From Brachyhypopomus gauderio (taxonomy: Eukaryota > Chordata > Actinopteri > Gymnotiformes > Hypopomidae), in contig NC_135211.1 of assembly GCF_052324685.1 (NCBI RefSeq), positions 12,774,913-12,838,912 on the forward strand: 64,000 bases of DNA. Reading direction: 5' to 3'. Made by a program: the position numbers and the translations under genes. This document shows, piece by piece, positions 38,701 to 49,700 of the stretch; within the stretch, counting starts at the first letter, position 1; every line of letters begins with the position of its first letter. The notes under the pieces are model-generated. The model did no database searches. It worked only from the letters and a program-made list of their open reading frames with translations, and was not told the origin of the DNA.

Positions 38701-39614
38701 TCATATCGCCACGCCTCTCTCGTTGAAAAGCTGCAGCAGCTTGAGCTCCAGCACGGGGTGCGTCCCGCGGAGCCCCTTCACTACTTCCGCCGCCCATACG
38801 AAGTACTCCTGGACACGTTCAGGTGTCCAGCCTGCCAAACACAAGGGTGACATATTTAGGAAATACATTTTAAACACTAGTCGGGCCTCTGCTCCTTGTT
38901 TCACACATTTCTTAAGCAGCGAGAGAGAGTGTAACACACCTACGGGCGTGCAACGATTAAGGTCCCGTAGATTGTACAACTTGTCGGCCAATTTGACCAG
39001 TTTGGCCTGGTGACTGCAGTAAGGCGCATGTTCTACTTGCAGGCGTTTTCGTTCGTGTTTAGGCAGCGATTTGTCATCGGTCACTTCATGAACGATCCTT
39101 GATACTGTATTACCAAACACGGTCTCTAGCTCTTCAACAGTGGTGTCTGTATCTTCTACAGTGTCGTGAAGAAGTGCTGCCTGAAATACGGGAAACATAA
39201 TCCACTTCAACCGGTCAGTCTGCCAACATGGACAGTTACACTTTAAAAAATAAATTCAGGCTAACGCCATTTTATTTCCATTAATTGAAATGTCAAAAAC
39301 ACTCACTTGTAAAACTTCGATATCAGTGATTCCAGCTTCATGGCTCAAGATCCTTGCCACCCCTAAGACAAAGTGGGTTATTAATTATACACACTAAAAC
39401 TAAACAGAGTAGCTCAGTAGGCTTTGGCATGGACACATTAATACCTAAGGACACATTAATACCTATGGACACACTCATTAATACCTATGGACACATTAAT
39501 ACCTATGGGGTGGTTGATGTATGGGCTTCCTTCAGGGTCTTTGCGACGCTGGCATCGATGTTTCTCTGCAGCGAAGCTTATGGTTTCCAACAGCACTGCC
39601 GATTCTGAATTCAT
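38701..39614 (-). CDS. hddc3: HDDC3 / MESH1, metazoan SpoT-like hydrolase (4 exons, 179 aa)
   Basis: Mn-dependent HD-domain pyrophosphohydrolase related to bacterial SpoT. The animal enzyme cleaves (p)ppGpp in vitro and acts as an NADPH phosphatase in cells. Exons 5' to 3' (- strand): 39614-39503, 39362-39307, 39180-38940, 38831-38701, in phase. Visible motifs: the substrate loop RRKDPEGSPYINHP, the metal-binding His of ARILSHEAG, the HD pair with following Glu-Asp in LLHDTVEDTDTT, and the second metal site in KLVKLADKLYNLRDL. Total length equals the human enzyme. An upstream in-frame ATG exists (starting MTGISND), but the conserved start is MNSESAVLL, so 39614 is preferred. The intron 1 donor is embedded in a short tandem repeat (39441-39510). 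Divergent from VPS33B. Confidence 0.95.
39441..39510. repeat. Tandem repeat copying the HDDC3 exon 1 donor
   Basis: Read on the - strand, the exon 1 border CCATAG|GTATTAATG recurs downstream as CCATAGGTATTAATG and CCTTAGGTATTAATG, with 16 to 24 bp spacing. Four GTATTAAT donors are present in all. Only the first (after 39503) gives the conserved HPIGVARIL junction. Confidence 0.85.
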
Positions 39615-40237
39615 AACTACAGTCGGGGAGGGAGCACAAATGTCGTTAGAGATGCCCGTCACTTTTTATTCATGTGACGGTTGTGTTATAATCTCGGTTC
39701 TCGATACGTAGCTCGCAGTTTCTCGCAACTGAAACCTCAACCAGCCACTGTTTCGTTGTGTGCGTCCCTTTAATTGGTCCGTGCAGAAACGCACAGTTTC
39801 CATCCTATTAACGCTACTTCCGCAATCAAAGGCGCAAGGTACGTGTGTGTCATTCGTTATTGTTACTAGCCAGCACGTTTCAGTCGACCGTGAGGGATGA
39901 CACGCGGATAAATTGTATAATGACAGTCTAACATAAAAATGATCCTATCGAGGATTTGTCTAGGCTGTGCGATTAGCTGTAAAGGCAGTTTCATCCCACA
40001 AGCTAGCTAGCTAGCCGTGTTAGTTCATTTGACAGTACCCCCAGTGTCTGAAATTAAGAGCACAGTTTTACTTCACTTCCTTTATACAAGAACATGCTGT
40101 CTCGTATCTTGTCTACATGAAATGAAATGATTGCAGTGACATATAATGTAATGATTGATTAAAAAAAAAATAATGTTGATTTTGCCAAGGCTAATAATGT
40201 ACGTATACACTGATGTGTGTCTTGTGCAGACTCCCAT
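39615..40237. promoter_or_regulatory. Divergent HDDC3/VPS33B promoter and VPS33B UTR exon
   Basis: The interval between the two starts is 623 bp. An inverted CCAAT box (ATTGGTCC) lies near 39773. A likely noncoding VPS33B exon ends at 39838 (GGCGCAAG|GTACGT) and joins an acceptor at 40228-40229 (TTGTGCAG), eight bases before the ATG at 40238. This is inference from splice motifs. Confidence 0.55.
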
Positions 40238-43200
40238 ATGGCACAGACTACCAGGAGAGATGCTCCTGAACTTCCAGACTTCTCTTTACTTAAAAGACTG
40301 GCCAAGGACCAGCTTATCTACCTGCTGGAACAGGTTGGGAACAGACGGTCTTTACCCTGTGCAACTGTCAAGTCACTGCTGGTATTACGTTGTGGAAGTG
40401 ACTTTGTGTTTTGCCCCCGTAGCTGCCAGGGAAGAAGGACCTCTTTATTGATGCAGACTTGATGAGTCCGCTTGACCGAATTGCGAATGTCACAACACTT
40501 AAGGTCGTTTTAATGTGAAGTAGGGTTATAGAAAAATTTGTTAACTGTGAAAATATTTGATTTTGATAAATTTGAATTTATCTTCTTTTAAAACAGCAAC
40601 ATGAAGTGGACAAACTGTACAAGGTTGAGTTAAAACCAGTCGTCAGTGTTTCAGAGCAGTAAGTTGCTCTCTCGTCCGGCCCACCACAATAAAATATACC
40701 ATGAGTTTATGGTGTTATTAACCAACTTATGTCATTATACGCCGTCCTTGTAGATTGTGCTTCTTGATACGTCCAAGAATACAAACTGTGAAATGGATTG
40801 CAGGTCAGCACTGAATTTCCAACAACATAGATTTGTGCTGCGTATCAAGATGAACATTGTGAAGAGTCTTTGTATTAAATTAGAATTCACGTTTGATCAA
40901 TTTTTGCAGACGTAGTTAACTTGGACAAAGCAGCTGGAAGATTCAGAAGATACAAAATCATATTTACACCTCAGAAGGTAAGCTCTTATTAAATGAAATG
41001 ATTAATTATTGTGTCTGTTGTCTGTATCTTGGCATATATACATTATCTGTATATGTAATATTTTCTATATAAAGTATATGTTTGTGTATTGATTGTTCAC
41101 TGATTGTATAAATATCAAGAACACAATGCCTTTGATACAAAGCTACTAAAGTACTAACAGTGAATTCTATTAAAAGCCAGGGCCACAAGGTGCTTCACAT
41201 CTGAAAAATATAGTGTTCTTATATGTGTTCTACTTACATAAGGCAAATAAAGTAACTTCATAGTTCCTACTGCAAACTTGATTTTCCTACTACAGTGAAT
41301 GCTATTCCTTCTAGTTCTATGCATGTGAGACAGTTTTGGAGGAGCAGGGAGTCTATGGTGGTAAGTGCTCAAAAGTCACATATAATGCATACAGACATGT
41401 TGACCTCACATGGTACTCAAAATGCATTGAATTTTTCCACAGATGTGACCTCTGATGAGTGGGATTTCTATCTTCTTCCCCTTGATGATGACATCATCAG
41501 CCTAGAACTTCCTGAATTCTTTAGAGATAATTTCCTGGTAATTGGTCCATGCTGTATACTTTCATACTTTCAGTCTAACTCACTGCTGAGATAACTTTGA
41601 TTTCTAATGTAAAGCAGCGCAATTGCAGATTTTGTCCAGTAGGTGGTGGACAGAAATTAGAATCAGAGAATCTTAGGCTCGGTCCAAAATGCAGTACACA
41701 CTATATTTCAATGCAGTACGTTCTGCTCATCCGTTAAAGCAGTACGTTCTTTCAGCAGGCGACTGGGCAGTATGCATACTACCACTGACATACTACATCC
41801 GCCATTTTACCTGTGTCCTATAACATATGACATCACACGATCATAGTCAAAGCTTCAGATGAATCATGGGATAGGACAGTGTTCTACTATCACATTCTTC
41901 AAACTGGCTCCCGATTCAGTAAGCCATCTGGGTACTTTTCACTTAGTGTTTAATGCATACAATGTATTCAGGCATACTACCCTTTATCGTGTACTGCTTT
42001 GGCGTTCTGTATAGGAGGGAAGTATGGCATTTCGGACGGAGCCTTAAGAATGTTTTTTCAAAAGCTCTACTTTCTATGGAATAAAAGTCTTTGCTGGCCA
42101 GTTAATGCAGTTAACTGCTTGATGGTTGTGATGTGCGCATTTTGTGCACAATTATGCACACATTACGCACGATTACGGGAAACTCTCTTTGCTCAGTTAG
42201 TCAAATTGAAATTTAAGGATTTGAGCTGTTCATTGTTGTTCTCTTTGGTCTGTAATTATGTTCTATGATCAAAATGATTCTTCCCTCACTAGGAAGGAGA
42301 CCAGCGCTGGGTGACCACTGCAGGAAGTGCCCTACGCCTGCTACACTTCCTCTATGGCCCCTTCTCCAAGGTCTACGGAATTGGGCGCTGTGCCAAGGTG
42401 AAAGCTGAGGCGGTGGAAGGAACGAATTACATGTTTTTTTTTTTTAGTACAAAAAACCTTTAGCCCTTACTGCTTCGACCTGTTGTGGCTTCCTGTAGAT
42501 GGTGTATGAGTCATGGAGGGAGCAGGTAGAGGATGGGGAGAAGAAGACACAGAAACCTGATGTTGGATGTGTCTTCCTCATTGATAGAGGTACGTAGGCC
42601 AAAGTCACGTTCAAGAGTGCATCTCAAATATGTTTGCAAGTGTTTAACTCGGAGTAAGGTAAGGGTAGTGCGCACTGTTTTGTTGTTCCAAATATGATTA
42701 ATATAACATCCAAAATAATTGAGCACTTCTGCTTTTACAGATGTAGACTTCGTTACACCTCTGTGTTCGCAAGTTGTTTATGAGGGACTGGTGGATGACA
42801 TTTTCAGGATTAAATGTGGTATGTAGTGGATTGTTTTTGTGTTATTATTGAGATTCAGATATTATTATTTAAATCCATCTGCCAGCAAAAATAATATTTT
42901 GTTATTTTTGCTTTTCACCTATTTGTTTAATAGGTAGTGTAGAGTTTGGTCCTGATGTCACCTCCACTGACAAGAGTATAAAAGTGATGCTTAACTCACA
43001 AGATAAGGTACTGAAAAAAATTACTGAAACTGGGGTTTGGGGTAGGTGCAAGAACAATTTACCCTGGTGGGACAAAGGTGGGAGAAATAAGCTCCTCCCA
43101 AATAAAGAGTATACAAAGGGCAAAAAGGCAGGAAGAACCAGGATGTAGGAAGGAGGACAAGAGAGGAGTTGGGGATATAAAAGGGAGGAGTTGGGGACAT

Positions 43201-45839
43201 AAAAGGGAGGAGTTGGGGGTATAAGACAAGGAGTTAGGGGTATTAAAGGGAGAATGCATGTGGTTTCTGGTGTGGTCTTCCTCCCTTTTACTATGACTAC
43301 GAATGTGCTTATGGCTGATTATGTTAAATCTTTCATTTCATCAGGTGTTTAGTGAAATCAGAAATGAACACTTCTCCAACGTGTTTGCCTTTTTGAGTCA
43401 AAAGGCCAGGAATCTTCAGACAGCATATGATGTAAGAGTCTTTTATTAGATCTTTCTGAGTGTCCTGAGACATAAAAACTCTAAATTTTCTTCCCGAAAT
43501 TATTCACCATAATGGCACCATATTCACTTTTACTTGTCTTATCTGCACATGTAACAGAAACGATGTGGAATGGATATCAAGCAGATGAAGGCGTTTGTTG
43601 CGGAGGAGCTGAAAGGCCTGAAGCAGGAGCATCGTCTTCTCAGTCTCCGTGCGTTACATAAAAGGCCCTTTGGCCATTTTAAAAGATGGATTGCGTAGAC
43701 GGTGCATTTAGTGATTTGATACACGAGCAAAAAGTGCATACTGACCATGTCACACAATGTCACAACAGACATCGGTGCATGTGAGTCCATCATGAAGAGG
43801 AAAACGAAGCAAGACTTCCAGGAGTTGCTGAAGACTGAACATTGTAAGATATGTTGATTTACTTGGAATTACACATGGAATCCAATTGTGTATTCTTTCA
43901 ACTATTAATGCATTTGTTATAAGGACAGCAGAAAACATTCCCTCTTAATTGAATGCATCTTAAGATTGTAAGATATGTTAATTTACTTGTAATTACACAT
44001 GGAATCCAATTGTGTATTCTTTCAACTATTAATGCATTTGTTATAAGGACAGCAGAAAACATTCCCTCTTAATTGAATGCACCTTTTTTTTGGGGGGGGG
44101 GTGTAATTAAGCTTTACTTGAAGGTTTTGAGATTCGTGAATGCATCACCTTCATCGAAGAACACATAAACAGACAGGTACAATGATGCTACAGCAGAACA
44201 ATATATCTCAATCAAATACCAGTTTATTGCCTGTCATTAACAGGGAGTTGGTGAGCATCTAATCTATAGTCTGAACTAACATTGTTATAATGCTCCGTGC
44301 ACCAGGTGTCAATGGTGGAGAGTCTGAGACTTCTCTGCTTGTTATCCCTCACTGAAAATGGTGAGACTTATAAATTCTTAGAAGCAAGTAATTTAACAAT
44401 CATTTTTATTATTGTTATTAATGTTTTGGGGTTTATTTCCTGTTATATGCTATTGTGTGTTTTTCTCCATTAGGACTTCTCCCCAAAGACTACCGGTCTC
44501 TGAAAGCTCAGTACCTTCAGGTGAGTTCTTACAGGTGTAGATGTAATTGCATCTATTTATTGTATAACATTTTCCCCTAGAGATGTTTCCACAAATAGTC
44601 TATAGAAAATATACTATAGTACACTTTATACCACACCTTTACTGAGTATATTATACTGCAGAATCCTATGCTTTATACAGCACACATTGTCTTAAATACT
44701 ATTAAATTCAGGAGAATTAAACCTACGTCATTCGAATTTGTTAACCCGTTGTTCGTCCTGCTGTGTGCAGAGTTATGGTATAGAACACCTGCTGACCTTT
44801 GCCAATCTGAGACAGATTGGTGTGCTGGTGGAGCAGCAGCCTGGTGAAACACTTACCGTCATGGAAAGCAAAGTGGGCAAACTGGTCAATGACAAGACTG
44901 CCGGTGACAGACAATCCCGTCCTCTCTCTATCTCTGTCTCCTGCACATACAAACACATGCATACAGGAATATGGCTTTTGATACAGAAAGCCAATAATGC
45001 AGTCACACCTTTTTTTATTCTCTTTTTTTAGGAAAGCTGACTGATGCTTTTTCCTCACTGGCCAAGAAAAGTAATTTCCGAGCCCTGAGTAAAAAGCTGA
45101 TGCTGGTATGTGATGTCCTAGATCCTATCCTGTTATGCTAGCTGGCAAAGGCACTAACAGACTTCTCATTTCTGTCCTGCGATCCACAGATTCCCAAGTC
45201 AGGAGAAGAGTATGACCTCCGTGTCCCACGAGACATGGCCTACATCTTCAGCGGGGCTTATATCCCTTTAAGCTGCAAACTGATCGAACAGGTCAGTGCA
45301 GGCACAGCAAGTGATGTTTTAAGAAGCGTAATTTTCTTTAGACTGAATTCAGCATGAAGGTATTTGCGTTCTCCGTGCAGGTGCTGGAGAGGGACGGCTG
45401 GACGGGGTTGGAGGAGGTCACGCGCATGTTGAACGGACATGAATTTGCAGTAACGGGTGTTCAGCATCTCCCATGTTCCCTTCTCACTTCAAACAGTTGT
45501 CATGACAATTCTTGCTCCGATTGAGATACTAAGCATGTTGCCTCTCCTCCTAGGAGGAAACAGCGGCACCGAAGCCAGGAACAAAACGGACAATCAGAGG
45601 ATCGTTCTCGTGATGTTCCTCGGTGGATGTACTTTCTCTGAAATTTCTGCTCTCCGCTTCTTGGGCCGAGAGAGAGGTGAGAGATCTTCCTTCAAAAGCT
45701 TCGTTTTAATGCATTTGTTGGCGTTTCAGTCTCAACACGAACTTTTCCCCTTGTCTAAGGTTACAAATTCATTGTGCTGACCACAGCCATTACGAACAGT
45801 GCCAGACTGCTGGAGTCTCTGTTGGATAACCAGGGGTGA
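40238..45839 (+). CDS. vps33b: VPS33B, Sec1/Munc18 vacuolar sorting protein (23 exons, 617 aa)
   Basis: SM-family protein that partners VIPAS39 in late endosomal and granule trafficking. Exons: 40238-40333, 40423-40503, 40597-40658, 40754-40803, 40910-40977, 41315-41360, 41443-41537, 42293-42397, 42499-42589, 42741-42818, 42934-43007, 43345-43431, 43558-43648, 43769-43843, 44112-44176, 44306-44360, 44474-44520, 44771-44903, 45032-45105, 45190-45291, 45381-45456, 45554-45676, 45760-45839. Phases agree and the total equals human length. Conserved stretches include [102 protein letters not shown] and [19 protein letters not shown]. The exon 15 acceptor is weak (G-rich tract then TTAAG); a second AG 12 bases on would also stay in frame. 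Intron 14 has a tandem duplication that copies the donor. ATTAAA at 46158-46163 may end the transcript. Confidence 0.97.
41640..42020. mobile_element. Possible MITE in VPS33B intron 7
   Basis: The sequence has repeated AGTACGTTCT, GCAGTATGCATACTACC and CATACTACCCTTTA words, as in a common class of fish MITEs that begin 'CGGTCCAAAAT'. Matching ends could not be aligned by eye, so the borders are rough. Confidence 0.35.
43150..43245. repeat. About 27-bp tandem repeat, 3 to 4 copies
   Basis: Copies of AAAAGGGAGGAGTTGGGG plus a TATA/ACATA spacer in VPS33B intron 11. The reverse strand reads a proline/serine-rich frame with no splicing support. Confidence 0.75.
43841..44083 (+). repeat. 124-bp tandem duplication spanning the VPS33B exon 14 donor
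   Basis: The block from the last exon bases ATT|GTAAGATATGTT to GAATGCA is repeated at 43965-44083 with few changes (for example TTGGAATTAC versus TTGTAATTAC). The second copy therefore carries a second ATTGTAAG donor. The true donor (after 43843) keeps the frame. Confidence 0.92.
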
Positions 45840-46157
45840 ATCTTCAGTGTTTCTCGTCACAAGGTGATGACAGTAAAATCCAGCCCTGTGAGGAACCTGC
45901 AGGACAGAGCTGAGAAGAGGGTTCCAAAGGACTATTTTTCCCTAAATAACATCACCACAAAAAGCATTACATGTTGTAATTTCTGTAAACAATAAGTATA
46001 CATGCTTAGTTTTGGGAATGTAACAGAGTGGATACAAAATCCTCTGCAACAGGAAGTAATGTTGCTCTGTTTGGAATGAGATATTCAATGTAATAACCAC
46101 TACAGAAAAACGATGAAAATCTCTATTGAATGTGGGTGCAGCTGTCATTTAAATCAG

Positions 46158-46163
46158 ATTAAA
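46158..46163 (+). terminator. Possible VPS33B polyadenylation signal
   Basis: ATTAAA, 319 bp after the VPS33B stop. No AATAAA is nearer. Confidence 0.4.
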
Positions 46164-46559
46164 GTTTGTGAGCATTGTGTCTTACAAAAAATATTACTGT
46201 TTTTATATTGTTCTGATTTGGGATTGCCAGTGCTTTTATAAAATTGAAAACACTGTAAGCTGTTACATTATGTTAAGTCCAATTACAAATACCACTTCGC
46301 TTTGAGTGTCACAGCATGACGTTTTTATTAATGAATGAATGATGAAAACCTTAATTTTAATACGGTTGTACTTATTTCAGAGTACACGTCTTACACGTAC
46401 TGCCTACATTACATTCCGTACATTAACTACGACCGTACAATTCGCAATTTCTAGTAAAATTTTGGGCGAAATAAATGAATCATCTGTCAATGTTTTTAGA
46501 TAAGACGAAAGAACTGACGTCACATTTTCTGACTTCGTCGAAAAAAAAATGGAAGCACT

Positions 46560-46725
46560 CGAACACGCGCATGCGCAGTTCGCCCCTCGCCGGCCAATGA
46601 GATTCGAAGCTCTATTTTAATGCATGTTTTGAATCAGAAACGGCTGCGCTAAGTAACTAGATTCGGGTCGCTGGCTGCACCGCCACCCACTATAAACAAA
46701 AAAGAAGCATTGCTGGCACTCCAGG
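46560..46725 (+). promoter_or_regulatory. prc1: PRC1 promoter with NRF1, CCAAT and CHR-like sites
   Basis: A GCGCATGCGCA palindrome (46567-46577) fits the NRF1 site. CCAAT follows at 46594-46598, TTCGAA at 46603-46608 and TTTGAA at 46628-46633, within 100 bp of the ATG. CCAAT boxes plus a TTTGAA/TTCGAA cell-cycle homology region (CHR) about 30 bp downstream are the usual layout of late cell-cycle promoters bound by NF-Y and the DREAM/MMB complexes. PRC1 is such a gene in mammals. Which TTYGAA is used is not known. Confidence 0.6.
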
Positions 46726-49700
46726 ATGAGAAAAAGGTTGGTGAGCGTAACCTTATATTCAAACGTATTTTACATTATCGGTTAACTATTGTGTTTTGTT
46801 AACTAGCGTTAAGTGGAAACGGGTGATGACATTCTTGACAGTCTTGGCCAAGATTATCTTGTGATATCCTAGTTTGTTTGTTTTGGCTGATCGTGGGCAC
46901 GTGTTTCTCATGCAAGTTTTGTAGATTAACGAACAAGGCTATAAATCCTACAGATTTATATGATGCATGATGTATATAGCTACTGTTTTCCCCCCTGTGT
47001 GTGATTTTAGCGAGGTGCTTGCTGCCGAGTCGGTGGCGTGCCTGAATAAAGCGTTATGTCACTTGAAAGACATCTGGGAGGAGATTGGGATACCGGAGGA
47101 GCAGAGACTAGAGAGAACGAATGTCGTAAAGAACCATATCAAAGTGAGTATGAAGAGGACACGGTTAGGTTATTAGTCACTAGATCTAATACATCGAAGC
47201 ATCTGTGAATATAATTTTACGTTTTAGGGCCTTCTAGACATGATGATAGCCGAGGAAGAGAGTCTGAGGAAGCGTTTGGTTACTAGTATCGAGACATGTC
47301 GCAAAGAATTGAACAAGGTGTGCTTGGAGCTGCAGAAACCTCCATTTCAGGCAAGTGTCTGTTTATCATTGATGAACTGTATGTAGTTGACCTTAACCAC
47401 CTTGTTTTGACCATCAAACCCAAAAAAGGGTATAGAGAAAATATAAATATCAGTGATCACCATGGTTGCTTTCTCCCAGGTGACCAAATGGATCTTTTGT
47501 CTGTCACACTTAGTTATAATTAAGTGATAGGTGAGTTCTGTCGATTAAACCAATTGTTTGAAAAGGTGTGTTACCTTTCCAGTGATTGTCAGCAGTGGCA
47601 TATCTTTCTTACGGCTTTAATGTGTGATTGTTGGGACGGTTGACATGTTAATTCAGATGTTTGATCCACCTATGTTAACTTTAATGTTTAACAATAAATA
47701 AATTTACCTTTTGTGGTTGTTCTTTCTTTTTCTCTTTTTAGGAGGAGAGGGGGAACACCATGCTTCAGCAGGAGAAAGATATTCGTACCAGTCTCGAGGT
47801 AATGCTAAAAGAGAAGGATCAGAGAATGCAGACACTTAAAACTCTAATGGATCAGGACCAGGACCTCTGTGACATCCTCTGTTCTGAGCCATTCCCAATA
47901 CCTGCAAACTCGGTTCCGTCCCTGCAGCAGCTGGAAAGCTTCCAACAACACCTTGCCAAACTCGCAGCAGAAAAGGTGAGAGTTTCTTTTACCTCACATT
48001 CCTTAGTATATTGCATGTATCCTTAATAGCATTATGATTTTGATCACAAAACATTTTTCTTGTTGTTTTTATGTTATTCTTATTGAGAAATAAATTTTAT
48101 TTCACTTCAGGACCAAAGACATGCCAAGTTTGTTGAACTAAAGAATAAGATAATATTATGCATGGAAGACTTGGATCAGCTGCCTGAGAATAGTTTTGAA
48201 AAGGATGTTGTGTGTGAGGACGAAGAAGCCTTTTGTCTTTCCAAAGAGAATATTGATTCCCTCAAAGTTCTTCTTCATCAGGTATGGCTATAATGTTCAG
48301 ATCACTGTGTTCCTGCCCAAATGATTAGCCTCACTCAAATGACACACATTTCAAAACCTTATATGTGTTTTAGCTGGAGAGCAGGAAGGGTGAGAATGAG
48401 CGAATCTGTACGTCGTACCGAGAGACGATCCAGGAGCTTTGGAACAGACTGCAAATCTCCCAGGAAGATAGAGATGCTGTTTCTGAGCACATGACCTTGT
48501 CTAAAAAAAGGAACATGGAAGCTGTAAGTAGAGGTGGTCTTGTCACACCGGGAACAAGCTGTATGCTGCGTGTCGTGTTCCATGTGTTTCCTTATATTTT
48601 TCTTATAATGAAATAGAGAGCCAATTCTTTTTGTGTATGTGAGCCTGATTTGTGGCCATCTGTCTTTGTTTGGCAGCTGCAAGCTGAAGTCAAACGTCTT
48701 GAGGAGCTAAAGCTTAGAAATATCCAGGATGTTACTAATTCTATTCGTGAGGATATTGCTGTGTTCTGGGAGAAGTGCTTCTACAGCACTGAACAGAGGC
48801 AGGCCTTTATGCCCTACTATGACGGTAAGCAGGGATTTCTGAATGTTGCTTATCAAACAGTTTTTCTTTGTGCCAGGATACCAAGAGATATCTTGGGACT
48901 TGAGACATTTGTTCTCTTCAGATGATTTTAGTGAAGAACTGTTAAGCCACCATGATGCTGAGATCCTGCGCTTGAAACAGCACTATGAAGATCATAAAGA
49001 GCTGTTTGAAGGTGTTCACAAATGGCAGGAGAATTGGAGGCTTTTCTTGGATCTTGAAGTGAGTTGGATAAACACAGTGTAAAGGCTGATGTAAAATTCT
49101 TTTAATTAAATGAATGAGATTTTAATTCAATGAATTTATTTTTGTTTTTTTTTTTTAAGAAAAAATCCACAGATCCTTCCAGGTTCACCAACAGAGGAGG
49201 ACACCTTCTTAAGGAGGAGAAACAAAGGTCTGACCTGCATAAAAGCCTTCCTAAGGTAACTGGACTGCTCAATATTAGCAAGAAGGTCCTCTTCTTTGGT
49301 CAAGATGAGTGAAATTAAGCTGGATATTGACTCAATCTGTCATTTAGCTTGAAAAGAAGCTGAAGAGTGAGATTGAACTGTGGGAGACGGAGCAAGGCAG
49401 AGAGTTTCTCATCCAAGGTCAGAAGTTCATGCAGTTCGTGACTGAGCAATGGGAGCTTCATCGACTTGAGAAGGAGAAAGAGAAACAAGAAAGGGTATGC
49501 CTTTCTTTGTTTTTATGTGCTCATATGTACTAAAGCAATTACATGTACAAGTTTACCATTAGGATTAAATTAAGGTAAATTGTCCATTTGACAATCATAG
49601 CTTTGGAAAATTATTCATAATATAATCTTACCATCAGACCCATTAAGAAAGTGGTGTGTTTTTGTTTTTTGTTTTTGTTTTTAATAAAATAACTCATTGC

